Source: Litoditis marina (taxonomy: Eukaryota; Nematoda; Chromadorea; Rhabditida; Rhabditidae). From it: a stretch of 64,000 nucleotides of DNA. The stretch covers positions 2,920,978-2,984,977 of the forward strand of contig OZ038438.1 in NCBI GenBank assembly GCA_964036275.1. Direction: 5' to 3'. The translations under genes and the position numbers were made by a program. Positions 50,526-63,577 of the stretch are shown here, piece after piece (positions within the stretch are counted from its first letter, which is position 1; the number at the start of each line of letters is the position of its first letter). The notes under the pieces were generated by a model, which worked only from the letters and a program-made list of their open reading frames with translations, was not told the origin of the DNA and did not search any database.

Positions 50526-51464
50526 TTAATTTGCCCGGAAACTGTCAACCACGAAGACAGGAATATTGGAGGAGACACCAACCAGTTCACAGTCGGCAGC
50601 TTCCTTGAACCCGAACCCGAAATGGGGACTAGATCTTTCGAACTTGTCGCAGACGAAATGAACGAACTTCTTGGATGGTGTGTAAATATCGGAGTTCGGA
50701 GTTACAGGCAAATTATAAATGATCAGCTGAAAATATAAGGCTTTGCAACAAAATACGAATCAGAAAAATTGTCGTACGGCTTTCTTACTAATTAGGACAT
50801 CGAATAGAGAAATAGAAAACATTTTGATGTACACATAAACATTCAACAGTTATGAAGAAGAAAAAAAAGGTTTATGCAAACTCAACCTTTAAATGATGTA
50901 TTGCCAGTATTTTTGTCATTCCTTCCAAGCGGTCATGGATCAAATGAACTAGAACAGGTTCGAAAGTTAGCTCCACCCATTGTGAATCCATTAATTGGAA
51001 TACTTCTGCATTGACCGACAGAAGTCGATGAAGCCTAAATGAAATACTATCTAGAAGACGGGTAAAACATTACAGTGACACACAATACCGCTAATTTACA
51101 GTCGCGTTCCTCGAAAGTTTTTCATTTCTCTCGGTAAAATTACTTGAACAATATCAATATATCACTTTGGCCCGCTAAGGGTCATCTATGCCGAGTTCTA
51201 AAGCCGTCCCATGAGCATTAACTAAACTATTATACTCATTGAACGCGGGTAACGAGAACTCGCCCGGTGACATTCAACTACGACATTTACTTTTTTGAAG
51301 ACTAAAGAAGACCTTTATCCCATCACAGACATGTACGTGCAATAGTCAATATTTGGAAACTAAACTCTAGACAAAGACCTCAGAGCTCTCTGCTAACGAA
51401 CGCACCTGCCTGGTCGCAACAAATTCTCCACCTCATGGCGAATCACCTTCTGAGTTACTGTCAT
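50526..51464 (-). CDS. Hypothetical protein (135 aa)
   Basis: Exons in transcript order 51464-51406, 51034-50887, 50726-50526; phases match and the lengths total 408 nt. It begins MTVTQKVIRHEVENLLRPGR and continues LMDSQWVELTFEPVLVHLIH, MTKILAIHHLKLIIYNLPV and KFVHFVCDKFERSS, ending VVDSFRAN. No signal peptide or membrane helix is evident. I do not recognise the family. Upstream minus-strand sequence (51540-51640) has another open stretch and the gene may extend 5'. The coherent splice phases and ordinary amino-acid composition argue that it is real. Confidence 0.55.
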
Positions 51465-51989
51465 TTGTGTCCCAGTAAGCTACCCACCCGAAAGAGGAAT
51501 CCCTGAAAAATGAAGAAACATGAAATACTGATCATACTTGCGGTTGTTTCAAAATCACGATTGTTTACAAAAAACTGAAAACTGGCCGAATGGAACAATT
51601 TGAGGCGAATTAGTAGAAAATTATGTCTGGGACCAACATCGAGCAAAGTATGTTTATCGATTGTGTGAACGTATCACACATAACCAATGCTCATACTCTG
51701 CGATAAATACTCTGCGATACATTACATGCAGCTGCATGTAATGTATCTGCAGTAGACAAAAGTATGAAGAGACCGTTAAATGATATTAAATATATGTAAA
51801 GAGTGATCACTCACGTGATAAATTATATATTTACATAAAATATAGGATTCAGGAGCGATTTAGCCCAAAATGAAACTTCTTTTGGGTAACGGTCCCACCA
51901 CGCGGCGGAACGAAGGCGCGCGAATTTTGAAAATTATTAGAGCCAGGTGAGTTCGGTCGAAATTTCAAATACATCTGAAAAATTCGTTA

Positions 51990-52380
51990 ACATATGTTTT
52001 GTATAAAAAAATTCGGGAACATTGACTTTTTACCCCCCACCTTTCTGAAATTGTATTGCGTTTGGGGAATTGTAGTTTGACCCCCCCCCCCACCGGGGGG
52101 TGATAATTCAATACCCCAAACGTAATACAAAAGTTTGAGGGTGAGGGGTAAAAAGTAAACATTTCCGGTATTGAAGTTCAGCCCCCCACTCGTTGAAGTT
52201 TAACCCCCCACCATTGAAGTTCTACTCCCCACCGACGCAGGGGGTAAATAGTAAATGTCGAAGTTGAATTTTGACCCCCCCCCCCTCTCCTAGATTTTCA
52301 GGTTTTAGCTTGGGTGGGGGGTTGAAGTGCTACGGGGGGGGGGACCCAACTAAAGTGGGGGGCGATACTTCAATTTTCCC
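51990..52380. repeat. Poly-C/poly-G hairpin and imperfect repeat cluster
   Basis: TTGTATTGCGTTTGGGGAAT near 52045 faces ATACCCCAAACGTAATACAA near 52110 across a C12-type tract. It is followed by repeats of the form TTGAAGTT-x-(A/C)CCCCCCAC at 52170-52240, and by G tracts at 52314 and 52334. Shares AAAGTGGGGGGCGATACTTC with 29498. Confidence 0.65.
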
Positions 52381-52983
52381 AAAAATTCCACAACTCCAAT
52401 ATTTTTACCACCTTTAAAGTAGTGCGCCCGTCGACATAAAAAAAATTAGATCCCGTCCTGTCAACCTGCCGGCAGGCATGCCAACCAATTACACAAGCAA
52501 CCGGGTTTCCGTTGAGAGTTTCTACTCAATTAGCGAGCCAGTTTTGTAGCCGCATCGACGAGTGTGCCGGTCAGAGCGGCGCAGACTGTTGTTTGAATCC
52601 GACTATTATTGAAATAGTGGCACGGAAGACGGAATAATATGCACATTATCATGATATTTGGTATTAAAAATTTGGCTCTACAGAAATATCTCTGGCACCA
52701 ATATTGTATTGGTAGTTGGGGGCCTGCGACATTGTAATGCTGCTGACGATAGGCAAATCGAGAAGGATTAATCGCCTTGGTCCAATCTAAAAACGGTGTT
52801 CACCTCTGTCAGGACGGAACCAGATAGGAAAATCAGCCAAAATCAGTTGATTCGAGTCGACCGCTAGTTTTGATCCACATTTTGTAACTAAGTAGATGAA
52901 AAATAAATAAATTTCATTAAGTTATCTTATGATATAAATAAAACCCATCACGCACAAAAACAAATAAATTATCATTACTTTAG

Positions 52984-53116
52984 TTTAATACAACGAGAAG
53001 ACATCGTGAATGCATTGGAACAGTTATCACGTGAACGAAACAAGTACGAAGTGGATTTGGCAGAAAACACGAGGAAATCAGTAATGAAGTATCGCATGGA
53101 TAAAGGGGAGGGATAA
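52984..53116 (+). pseudogene. Orphan coiled-coil-like exon or gene remnant
   Basis: After an ATTACTTTAG acceptor, the frame reads LIQREDIVNALEQLSRERNK then YEVDLAENTRKSVMKYRMDK and stops at 53114. Heptad-like spacing and charge suggest a coiled coil. No upstream exon on this strand could be found; the preceding 2 kb is repeat-rich. Either a gene remnant or the 3' end of a gene I could not assemble. Confidence 0.3.
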
Positions 53117-53677
53117 AATTAAACCGCAAACATTGCAATCCGTAGTGGTGTTTCATGGTGCACAGAAGTTGTCAGTTGCACTACCACTACCACATGCATT
53201 CACAGATTTACACGAGACTACTGCCTTTCAAACAACAATTAAATTTATATAAACATGTTTGGTTGATAAAAGATCACATAAATCTACTCCCGTCTACAAG
53301 ATAAGGACACTTTATGACAAATATTAACTAAAAGAATGGTTCAAAAGTGTGAACGGGAACACCATTCGAAAACTAATATTGAGGAGAAACGACATACGAG
53401 TGTAGATTGCAAATTTAACGAATATCAATGAGAGAAACCCAGGGGAAAGTTATTGCTCCGTTACATGAACATTATTCCTAACCATTTACGCGCTAATTGC
53501 TCAGAACAGTATGATTTCTAGTTGAAGAAGCCGAAGTTCGTCATGAGTAAATGAAACATGCGCAAATGATAAGGTAATGAATTCACAGTAAGAATGAAAG
53601 CCGGGCCAGCGATAAACTATGCTTGATTCCTACAACAACTGATCATGGAGTAAATGAAATTGAAGACAACGTCAACC

Positions 53678-56600
53678 CTATGCATTGAGAATACTGAGTT
53701 TCGGATTAGTAGTCTGTTGTTTTCCAGTTTTTCCGGCCTTCGAACCTCTTCCATCGATAGCCTTCTTAGACTTACGAACAGGCATATCGCCTTGGGTAAC
53801 ACCAGATAGGATAGAGGCATCGATTCCGCTTTCAGCCAGACGTTGCTGAAAATAGAGTGGAATATTAAAATCTACGAATTTTGCTATTTTGAATACCAAA
53901 TTATTGAAAGGCAAACTTGAAAGCAAAACTTGAAGGTAAGCGCGACAACCACCAAGAAATGACAACAACAACGGTTGAGGTATATGGTAATCACTAATTA
54001 TTAAAGCAAACCTGTAACGATTGTTGAATAGCCGCTAGCTGATCAGCCGATAAAGCATCGGACGACATGAATATACCGCCTGGCGCATTCGCGGACTGCA
54101 CTTGTTTCTTTTCCTCTGAAAACAATATAAATAGCGGAGATTTGAATCAATCACTCTTCTGATGATTGTTATAAGTATGATGATCTCCTGAGCTATAAGT
54201 GGTCCATCATAGTCTAGTATGATACTGACTGGATATGCCCTCGTTGTTATTAATGCTCTGATCATAATTAAAGTAGACCCCCTCTTGTCGGTATGCTATT
54301 TTTTATTAGTGGTGAAGACGCTAGATCTTCAGTTTGATTTTTGTGAGCCCAGTATCGCGATTTCATCTTGACAGAAATCATACAAGGAAACATTAAAACC
54401 TAATCAGTCAACAAGAGCCACTTTGCAACAATATGATGTGATCAAATAAATAAGAATATCTCGAGAGGAACTACTCACCTTTGTGAACTGGACTGAGATT
54501 GACACCAGAATCAGCTCCAACAGAGCTGGTAAGACTCGACTGGCTGGTCGCGTGCTTGATGGCAGCGGCTTGGACCGGGGAGACGGATTTTGCAGGTTGA
54601 ATTGCAGCAGGAGCCTTGGCTCCATCGTGAACTGAAAACGTGCATATTTAGAAACTTCGCAAATAATGCCTCATTCACAGAGCATGAACGCGTACAAGTT
54701 GCATGGATGGCTCTTATGTATAACAACCCCCCCCCCCCCCCCCCCCCGTGGAGGAGAGTGGATGAAGTATTGTTTCAAGTTATGAGCATATTATGAGCAA
54801 CTACTCGTAAGGGTGCCTTTACTTCGAGAGTCTCAGTGAAAGTAAGAAACCAAATTGAATACCTGGGAGAAAAATCTGAAAAAGCGACTGCATACGACTC
54901 ACCAATTCCGAAAGACCGGATGGAGGAAATGAGTTGCGCAGCCTCTCCAGAGAAATGCGATTTGGTGTTGCAGGTGGCAAGCAGGGCGTTTTCACGTTCA
55001 AGCATGATAGTCCGAAGATTCTGAAAAAAAATCTTGAGGTTATGGCTAATTGCCTAGAAAAAAAAACCGTTTCACTGTTCGATGAAAACGCTGAATAATA
55101 ACCAACTTGAAAAATCGTGTTCGATAGTTAGTAAGCTTGGAGGCAAAGCTAGATGAATAGATCTTAAAGGGGGCTGTTCGCAATTATAACGCGTACTGCA
55201 AGAAGTTAACTCATTTGGATGTTTAAAAACATAATCAAACTGAATTTTTTTGAAAGGTTTTTTTCGGGGCTCGGAGCTAACATAAATCAATAATAAATCC
55301 GTATGTTAAACATTGTTTAGGGGTTTAGGCCGCTACGCTGAAATTTGACAACGACAAGAAGGGGTCAACGGATTGTCATCGGCGGGACGCCTGCGACCAC
55401 TTTCAGGTTGTTTACGCTGCACAATCTATTTATTAATCAGATACCTATCCTGGTAATTTTACAGTAGATAAAATTTTTGTATACAAACATTGAAGCCAGA
55501 AATAGTGAAGATGAGATTAATGGCTTCATTGATTATAGATTAAATTGCCACTCACCTAAAACTACTATTATAGGTATCTGAAATCTGATTAACATTGACA
55601 TTTAGATTATTCAGAATCAACGACCTGAACATAATCACAACCTACCCGCCGGCGACACTCTGCTGACCCCTCCGTCAAATGTCGCCGACAAATTCCATGA
55701 TAAACACTAATTCTCGAGAAAAAATGAAAGGGTTGTCCCGAGACGCTCCGCTCATTTTTGGAAATTCCCGCTGGTAAGCATCAAGGGTAAGCATCTTCTG
55801 AGAGGTTGGTTTGAAAAAACCCTGATCGTTTCAAATTAACTGATACAATAAAGCTTAATGATAGTCACCTTGAAAACCTGACGAATCTGGTCACGAGCTG
55901 GTCCACTCTCAAGGACTACATTAGTCTGACCCTTTTTCTCTGAAAAGGGCATACATCACTTCCCATAAAATAAAAGGCTTGTTAATATTGGTTAGCAGTC
56001 TTTCACTTAGAAAATCGTACTATGTGAAATGAATTCGCTGCTGTCAAGGACGAACATTTTTTGTCGTGAAAACTAACAAAGACTGTTTTCTAAATTGAAC
56101 TTCCACTTTGCTATCCAAAAAACCTGCTTAAGAACCTTTGACACAAATCTCTGGAAGCTGGAGAACTCGAATTTCATTAACAGCATTAACGCACCATTTA
56201 CGGTAGATGCAGCTTTGGACGGTTGAGGGGTCACCGGGGCTGGTACAGCACCTAAACGAGATGCACCATCGAAGACACAATTACCGAGAAACGAACAAAC
56301 TTGTGTCATATACTAGAAATAAATTGAATAGTCACGTAAAGTTGGCACTCTAATGAGACATGTTGCTTTCGTTTTTGAGTTCTGCTGTGTTTAACATGTG
56401 ACGTAACTGTGCAATTGACTAATAGTATACACATGTGAGTGCAAAATATTGATGCAATCTAACTATTACGAGACATATATGCATCAATTTATTTATATGA
56501 TTATTATATAATAATCATCATAGAAATGAATGTCATGAAGAAATTTCAAAATGTGCAGATAAATCATTGTGGTGGTAAGAGCGTAAAGAGTTGAACAAAT

Positions 56601-57330
56601 TGAACAAATGCAATCAAGCATGTCAACTGAGAATGATAATTCTTGCGTATTGCCAGCTCAGATCAACTAAAGCAATTAAAATAGTAGACGGTGGTTCGCG
56701 AAAAATATATGGAATCTTCAGTTGATTATCGACTATTTAAAGATAAATTGCTAGGGTATCAAAAAGATAAGAAAAGAAAAACCTGTTTTATTTGGTTTCT
56801 TGAACCCGTGGATAACCATTTTTGTATTTTCTGAACTTATAACCAAAAAAGTGACATACAGTTAACTGGCTCCTTCGCGAGAGTTGCCACGGGAACCGGT
56901 GCGACCGCGGCAGGAGCCTTGTTCTTCTTCTTGTTGTTTTTGTTTTTTCCTCCTCCGCCAACAGGTCGCACCCAGTCATCGAGAACTCCGGATGCACCAT
57001 CTAAAACGGAGAATCAAAATATTCTAAACATTTATCAGAATTTCTTTCATCTTTTGAGCAATCGTTCGAGGATACCGCCAATGGGAGCGGTATATACCTT
57101 ATAAACAGGACACTCTTCAAAAGATAACGGGCAAAACCAAAAAGAAAAACCAGAATTCATTTGACATGGAAGCAAAAAACCGTACCTTCACAAAAGGCCT
57201 GGATGGTTCTTTCGACGTTCAAATCATAGGAATGTAGTGCAAGAATGATGTCATTAGTGCTGACACCACTCACAACTTCACGAACTTTCGAGACTTTCAT
57301 TGAAATCTGCTTAGTATCGGTCTTATTCAT
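53678..57330 (-). CDS. SPATS2: SPATS2/SPATS2L-family protein
   Basis: Family defined by the DUF1387 region; human members are cytoplasmic or stress-granule-associated, with no established enzymatic role. Exons in transcript order: 57330-57186, 57000-56860, 56251-56195, 55939-55869, 55020-54903, 54631-54479, 54115-54012, 53845-53678; 318 aa, shorter than the human proteins (over 500). The N terminus KVSKVREVVSGVSTNDIILA and VERTIQAFCEDGASGVLDDW matches the UBA-like start of human SPATS2. A lysine/asparagine block (GGGGKNKNNKKKNK) follows as in the family. The middle is Ala/Pro/Ser-rich. RTIMLERENALLATC and SGEAAQLISSIRSFG correspond to the conserved DREVALLAEM region. The C-terminal half is probably disordered (GTKTGK-like, basic). 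Start at 57330 is the first Met before the conserved block. Confidence 0.85.
54727..54747. repeat. Poly-C tract in SPATS2 intron
   Basis: About 20 consecutive C between AACAA and GTGGAGG, inside an intron of the SPATS2-like gene. Confidence 0.85.
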
Positions 57331-58369
57331 ACTGCTGGCTAGTATAAATGTGGGATCCCTGTAACACAGACGTAGACTATAATTTTGTTCATATGTCCAA
57401 TTAGAGTAATACAACGCAGATACATTTTCCGTAACCCTTCGGTGGCAGGCAATACTCGAACAACTGTTGTCATTTCTACTTGCGATTGGTCAATGAGGTT
57501 TGATTTTAAAGAAAAACTATGATTCTTCATTCTTTCGTACACAAAATTCATGTAACAAGACACCCTCACTAACGATTTACGAAGATTGCTGAAATTGATC
57601 GTTTGCATGTATGTTGGAAACTATTAATGATGAAAAGCATAAATAAGCGCTTAATTATTCGACAATCACAGTGAATTAACCATAGCTGGCTTGCGACGCG
57701 GCACGCGACGCACAGATAAGAATCGTTACTGTAGCACAAATTTCGGACATGAAAGCGGTATCTGCAACATTATATTATTTGTAAAATTTATATTATTGAA
57801 GCCAATCCTCATCAATTAATATTCCGAGCTATCTCACAGTGAACTGGCTGTGAATAGTTCTTCAAACCTACGAGCAACGCCTAATTTTAGAGTTTGTTTG
57901 CAATTTGGTCCTGAAACGCGCAGTCTACGCCACACGCACTTCGTTGATACCGTAGACTATGCAGTTCGTATCTCCTGCTGAATCCCAAATTCTAAAACAA
58001 CGTTCATTATAAGACTTCTGCATCAGTGTTAATTCGCTTGCTGGTTCATTTTGTTCTGTAATTTGTGTTCTTAATTGTATATTGTAGTCCTGTAACCCCA
58101 TGATGTTTACACTTGAAGCAGTATTAGTTATGTTAGTCTGAATCATTTGCTTTTGTTTTTGACAGTAATGGAAGAAAATTGTCCAATGTCTGCAAACTAC
58201 TTAGAAGTAGCTCAAAGCTTTGTCATGTCTGCTTTTTCATAGATATTTTGGCATCATCTCTGGAATTGTCGCAATTATTTTCTATATAGTGGTAGCTAGC
58301 TTTTCTCTCTCTTGACGTTTATTTGCCTGGTTCCCACAAAAGTTATGCATACACCATTTAGGGGTAAAC
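57331..58369. promoter_or_regulatory. Divergent region between SPATS2 and RPL10A
   Basis: About 1 kb separating two divergent starts, so it should hold both promoters. A pyrimidine-rich run (CTTTTCTCTCTCTTG near 58300) precedes RPL10A, and a TTTAG acceptor at 58355-58360 sits a few bases before its ATG, as expected for spliced-leader trans-splicing. A 73-codon minus-strand frame at 57925-58146 is not supported as a gene. Confidence 0.45.
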
Positions 58370-59528
58370 ATGTCGAAAGTCTCCCGTGAGGCACTGAATG
58401 AGGCCGTCACAGACCTGCTCAAGGGCTCTGTTGACAAGAAGAGAAACTTCCGCGAGTCTGTGGAGCTTCAAATTGGCCTGAAGAACTACGATCCCCAGAA
58501 GGACAAGCGTTTCAGTGGATCTGTCAGGTAGCTACGACCTGTTATCAGGTAGCCATTCATGGCGGACCCTCACCCAGGGTCTTAAAAATTGGGTAGGCGT
58601 TTGCCGAATAACTGTACGGTGAGCTCGACCTATTTTGAAACCACCATTCATTACTTTCCAAGTTTTCTTATCAGCAAAGATGGAAGCTGTTGGTTAACGT
58701 AATTATTAATTCTGGGAATTTTCTGGTTTCTTTTTGTTAGAGGGTACAAAGTAAATGTTTAGTAACTTCCATCATCATTATTTTGTTTTTGTGAGTAATG
58801 TTTTGTTTGTCCGTGAGGTCTTCTTTGTTCAGACTGAAGACCGTTCCTCGTCCCGCAATGAAGGTCTGCGTCTTTGGGGATCAGCACCATCTTGATGAGG
58901 CTAATGCCAACAACATTCCTTGTATGAGCGCTGACGATCTGAAGAAGCTCAATAAGAACAAGAAGCTGATCAAGAAGCTCGCAAAGAGCTACGACGCCTT
59001 CATTGCTTCAGAGTCTCTGATCAAGCAGATCCCCCGTATCTTGGGACCTGGTCTCAACAAAGCCGGAAAGTTCCCCTCGGTCGTTTCCCATTCCGAACCG
59101 CTTACAGTGAAGTGCGAGGAGATCAAGGCTACTATCAAGTTCCAGATGAAGAAGGTATGTTCAGTTTTGTTAGTCTTTGTGTTGTAGTTTGTTTTATTCC
59201 AACTAAGACCCACTTGCATCGTGCCAAGAATTTTGGATTACTTTTTCTTAGCCCAAAAAGCTTTCAAGACTTGTTAGGATAATATGTAAGTAGCTGTTTT
59301 TTGTTAAAAGCCCTTGTTCAATAGATCCGGGGTGTGAGCTTATAATGTGTTTTACAGGTGCTCTGCCTCTCTGTTGCTGTCGGCCACGTTGAAATGACCC
59401 AAGAAGAACTTGTGAGCAACGTCGCTCTCTCCATCAACTTCCTTGTCTCCCTGCTCAAGAAGAACTGGCAGAACGTTCGGTCTCTCAACATCAAGTCCAC
59501 CATGGGCAAAGCTCAGCGTCTCTATTAA
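58370..59528 (+). CDS. rpl-10a: Large ribosomal subunit protein uL1 (RPL10A)
   Basis: Eukaryotic uL1, the mobile L1-stalk protein of the 60S subunit that contacts E-site tRNA (older C. elegans name rpl-1). Three exons: 58370-58527, 58833-59154, 59358-59528; 216 aa, the family's exact size class. Sequence is conserved end to end: [77 protein letters not shown] and the end [11 protein letters not shown]. Codon use is C/G-biased at third positions (many AAG, CTC, ATC), unlike its neighbours, as expected for a highly expressed nematode gene. Start is the only Met before the conserved N terminus. Confidence 0.97.
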
Positions 59529-59648
59529 TTGTTGTGTTGATATAAATTGTTGATTTATAATCCTCTTGTTCGTTATATGTTTCTCGTAATTCCTTACCTT
59601 CACTGCGTCCAAATTTTCGTCGGTATCTTAAATAATCTCTCCAGTGTT

Positions 59649-62600
59649 ATGTCCTTCGGAGTGCTGTCTTCAGATCACCATAATTTGCAAGTAGTAGCCG
59701 TTGTAGGAGATTTAGATCATACGGTGAGTTAGGGACGGGTGTTTGTTTCTCCAAAGTTTCATTCGATTCGGTCTGAATCTGTTCTTCTGGTCCTGCCTTT
59801 TGTTAGAACCACTTAAAGGAGTCTAGGGCGTGTGCTAATTATATTTCTTGTTCACGTTCGCTTAGCTTTTGTTGTCGCCGAATACAAAATCTTGAAGAGG
59901 TGGGCATTACCATTAAAAAAAGTGGTTCCACGTAACAATGCTGTGATCTAAAGGTTTTTATGGGTATTAGTAGTATATTCTTATTATATTTATATATATT
60001 AGTAGTATATTTATTGAATTTGGAACGGATGAGTAATTGTTGAACTAAAATGGGGTATACTTGTGTCTTTAAAATTTATATTAAGGTTTGTCATCGTCTT
60101 GTTGGGCACATCGATGGAGGTAGCACTTTAAAGAATTTGAAACTGGAGAATCAGTATTATTCCACACAAGTCGGAATTCGCATGTTTTACGCTCCTTTCG
60201 ATCTTGCTTACTGGGATAGAAATAGCAATAGTACTGCAGAGATTGGAGCACTAATTGTTAGGTAAGTTCCCATTATTGAATCGTTGTTCACTCCAACTTT
60301 TTCTGACCACTAGGAAAAAGTAATGAATGTCGCAAAAAGTAATCCTTTGTTCTTATCATACACCGCCAAGGGCCTTAATCCTTCAAAATTCTCGCGACCC
60401 CTCCAAAACGGCGATATTCAACTAATTTCCATACGATTATAGCTGATTTTGTATGAAAGTCGTTAGTTGACAGTTCGCGACCCCTACTTTTCACAAGAAT
60501 TTGTTCGCGACTCCCCCCTTTATGAGAGGCCTTGGCGGTGTATGGTTCTTATATTGGATCTTATCTGTAATTCTGATTGTTTCATTTCAGATTTCGTAAT
60601 TTGGTCGATCTTGCACAGCTTCAGAAGAAGCTTCATCTTTACCAGTGCGATGTACAGGTTATACTTTTTGTTTGGAATGAATGAGAGAGACAATTGTTGT
60701 GTTTTATTAAGATTTGCAATCGTTTGGTCGGCGGCCGGCCGGTACCTGTTCGTCTTCCGGCTGCGGCACCTCGAAATATGACAGTTTTCATATTTTGTAA
60801 ACATTCTAGGCACTTGTACTCGATGATAATTACGGCGAACAAGTGAATTGCGCTGTGAAATGGGCCGCTTCACATGATTTTGAAGTAGTGTATCTTGATC
60901 CAGATCAGGTTAGTGTTTCGTGCTACCCTAACCTCTTGTAAAAATTGGTTTTGAACTTGACAAAATTTGCACACTTCGTGGAAAGTTTTCGTCGGTTCGC
61001 TTTTGGTTCAAGAGGAAATTCACCAGTTTTTAGGAGTTTTCTTTTTTGGAATCCCCGCTGTAATTTATTCTGGATTCGCAATTTTGTTACTTTCTAAAGC
61101 TTTAGTCGAGGACACCGTAGGAAGAATATCCAAGCAATGCACTTATATTATCAGAGATGGAAATGGAAGAAATAGTACACAACACCCTACACAAACAATA
61201 TTTAGTGATACTTTGGTTCGAATATTCAATCCTTTTTTAGATTCTATCTCTATTTAAGGGAATTCGCGAAGAAGCTGCTTCCTTCAATGAAAAGTTTGGA
61301 ATTGCGAGATTGGCGGAGTTGTTGCACACTGTCGATTGGCCGTATAAAACAAATAAAATGAAGAATGTAGGTGGACCAGCAAAACCATTAAGGACTGTCG
61401 TTCGACGCCTATTTTCATTTTATTTTGATGCGCCTATTCGATCGCGTCAGAGTGATATACATTTATCAGTCAGGTGTGGGTAGAGAAGTTCAGAGAATTT
61501 TTTTCTAATAAGTAGTATAAATGTAGCAAAAGGTGCGAAACAGTTTTTTGTGTTACCAATCTAGACATCTATCATATGTTAGATACTCTGGTGTTAGATT
61601 AGAATGTTTTGGTTTTACGGTCTGCATGGTTAAGGTGTTCCCTCTGTGGCCTTATCCACCAATAATTTTTCTCTCTCCCGGGAGCGTTTTTAGGCTCCCA
61701 GAAGCGAAAACTCAACCAAGTTTACTCTCCCGGGAGGAAAAAATTATTGGTGGATACCGCCACTGGAATAAGCCAAAAAATATAGTGTACCCTCTCAACT
61801 AGGTAGGATCAAAATGACGAATAAATTGCTAATCCTTCGATAGTTATGGGTCCGGTTAGTTAACCGGGGCCTATGGCTTTTCTTTCCAATCCAACTCTGT
61901 ACAGCGGAGAAAAGTATAAGAGGGGTAAAATTCCAACTTTCGAGAGGGGGAGCAAACTATTCAATCTTATGAGTGCAACTACAATTTGAATCCAAATCAA
62001 TTTTTGTCAAAAAGGGGTATTGGTGTGATCGTATTCATCGAGATGCATGCTCCTGCTATATTGCCCGTATACACGCACGAATTCAACAACGCTTGGTAAC
62101 ATTCCGCCTCATTTACTCGCAAATTCTGGTTTCTATGCTAGATGCTCCAGAATAAGTTGAAGCGCTTATTTCGTAGTTCAGGTAACCGGCAAGCAAGGAG
62201 TTGATCGTATACTTCATTCCATCGACACTTTATCCACAAGCAGTGATGACGATGTTGAGCCAGATGATGAGGACAGGGGTAATTCATATTCCTTTTCAAT
62301 TAGAATTTCGTGATTAGGATACTCGTGCCAGCGCGTTGCGGTTGTGACAGCTAGTTGCCAATCATGCATAAGTATAACTTATTCATTGTATTTGAAAGGA
62401 AAATCAGAGCTAGTATCCAATCTATCCAGACAACTTTTACTCAAGCGTGTGCTGGATTATCAGTTTTCGATAACGAATAAGGTAATAATCACAGAGTGAG
62501 TGTAGTGTAGTACCCTTGTGCCCATTACAACTCCTATGTTGTATATTTCAGAAGAAATCTGGCGTTCATTCACCACTGCTTCTATACCATCTCGACCAGA

Positions 62601-63446
62601 GCCAGCTTGTGGTTCCAGAACACCCGTTTCAGTTGAAGAGTCGGTGTGTTTGGACGTTGTGCTGGAGAATGTACACAAGGCACGTGTTTTTTCTTACTAG
62701 GTTTCCCTTTTTGGGCACGGTTGGAAGGAGTTATTAATAAACGGGTCGTGCGAGAATATGCCTACACGAATTTTTTGGGCGACCTTGGCTATGTTATCAT
62801 ATTCTATATTTCAGTCAACGAATTGTGCAGACAATAGAAAAGAGCTGAAGAAGAACAATGATGAGAACGTTATCGGTGGGCTAAGCAATTTTTCGTTCTT
62901 ACTTTCACTTTTCCCTCCTCAAAGCAGGTTGATAAATTGTACCAATACCTTCAACTGAATTATAAAAAGTTCCAGAGCGAATAATTGCAAGTTACCAATG
63001 TTTTTCATAAAGACTATTGAATATTCAACATGTGTGCCATACCAGGCAGCTTTCAAATCGTTGTTACTGCTGGTTTTTCAGGTATACACGGAGTAAAATG
63101 TTCTCCCACTGTCCCTCAATCAACTCAGGAAGTGGACGATATGACGGTATTCGATACATTGATTCAAAGTGTGGAAAATGGAACTGCTGATCTCACAATT
63201 GGGGACATAAGTAAGGTTTGTGAGTGTCTCCTCTTCCAAAAAGCTCATGTAATTTGGTTAATATAGTCCTTTTGATCAAACGTTTGTATCTGATCAATAC
63301 TATTTCAGGTCCGGGAACAAATTTCAAAAATGCCGTTTGATGACAAATTTCGAATCGACAAAGCCGAGGCCATCGTGCGAGGCATTGCAGAGGCTATGGG
63401 TAGTGGTGATTTGGGACAACGTACCACAGAAAGTGACAGTGAATAA
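59649..63446 (+). CDS. AAGAB: Alpha- and gamma-adaptin-binding protein p34 (AAGAB)
   Basis: Chaperone that stabilises AP-1 and AP-2 adaptor subunits during clathrin-adaptor assembly. Exons: 59649-59723, 60086-60261, 60591-60657, 60810-60908, 61259-61366, 62182-62278, 62399-62481, an uncertain exon from 62552, 62815-62875, 63082-63215, 63309-63446. The N-terminal part is the Rab-like pseudo-GTPase fold: VVAVVGDLDHT, VGIRMFYAPFDLAYWD, LVLDDNYGEQVNCAVKWA, FEVVYLDPDQ; human AAGAB has the equivalent KHGFELVELSPEE. A Ser/Asp-rich linker (LSTSSDDDVEPDDEDR) follows. The C-terminal helical domain EQISKMPFDDKFRIDKAEAI, RGIAEAMGSGDLG matches human KLKEMKDKAATLPHEQRKVH and ends in an acidic tail, as in the family. 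The 3' end of the exon at 62552 is not resolved; two reading frames are open there. A family B hAT-like element is in intron 2. Confidence 0.87.
60357..60544 (+). mobile_element. hAT-like MITE, family B, copy 2 (188 bp)
   Basis: Same terminal inverted repeat (CATACACCGCCAAGG) and body as 30177-30390, with only a few substitutions and one internal gap. Perfect 8-bp target duplication GTTCTTAT at 60349-60356 and 60545-60552. It lies in intron 2 of AAGAB. Confidence 0.9.
61640..61770. repeat. Hairpin element in AAGAB intron 5
   Basis: The left arm, TATCCACCAATAATTTTTC then TCTCCCGGGAG, faces CTCCCGGGAGGAAAAAATT then ATTGGTGGATA, with a loop of about 45 bp. Outer GGCCTTATCC and GGAATAAGCC extend the arms imperfectly. 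Probably another small MITE family. Confidence 0.7.
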
Positions 63447-63577
63447 TCAGATCTCGTGTGATACATGTGTGCTGTTAGTAGGAATAAACAGTGCACCACT
63501 AACATTGTGTAAATTCTTTTAATTTTGGAACCGATACCCATATTGAAAGGGATGATATTATCTACATGCTGTTGACG

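Larger units (their letters stand above)
51465..53677. other. Repeat-rich, gene-poor stretch
   Basis: Contains a G/C-tract region with hairpins (51990-52380) and an orphan coding-like exon on the plus strand (52984-53116). Otherwise AT-rich. No complete gene was seen. Confidence 0.55.

Noticed and set aside
57925..58146. Minus-strand 73-codon frame containing RIWDSAGD, reminiscent of a GTPase WDTAG motif.
   Set aside because: No other GTPase motifs, no neighbouring exons in phase, and it lies in the promoter region of RPL10A.
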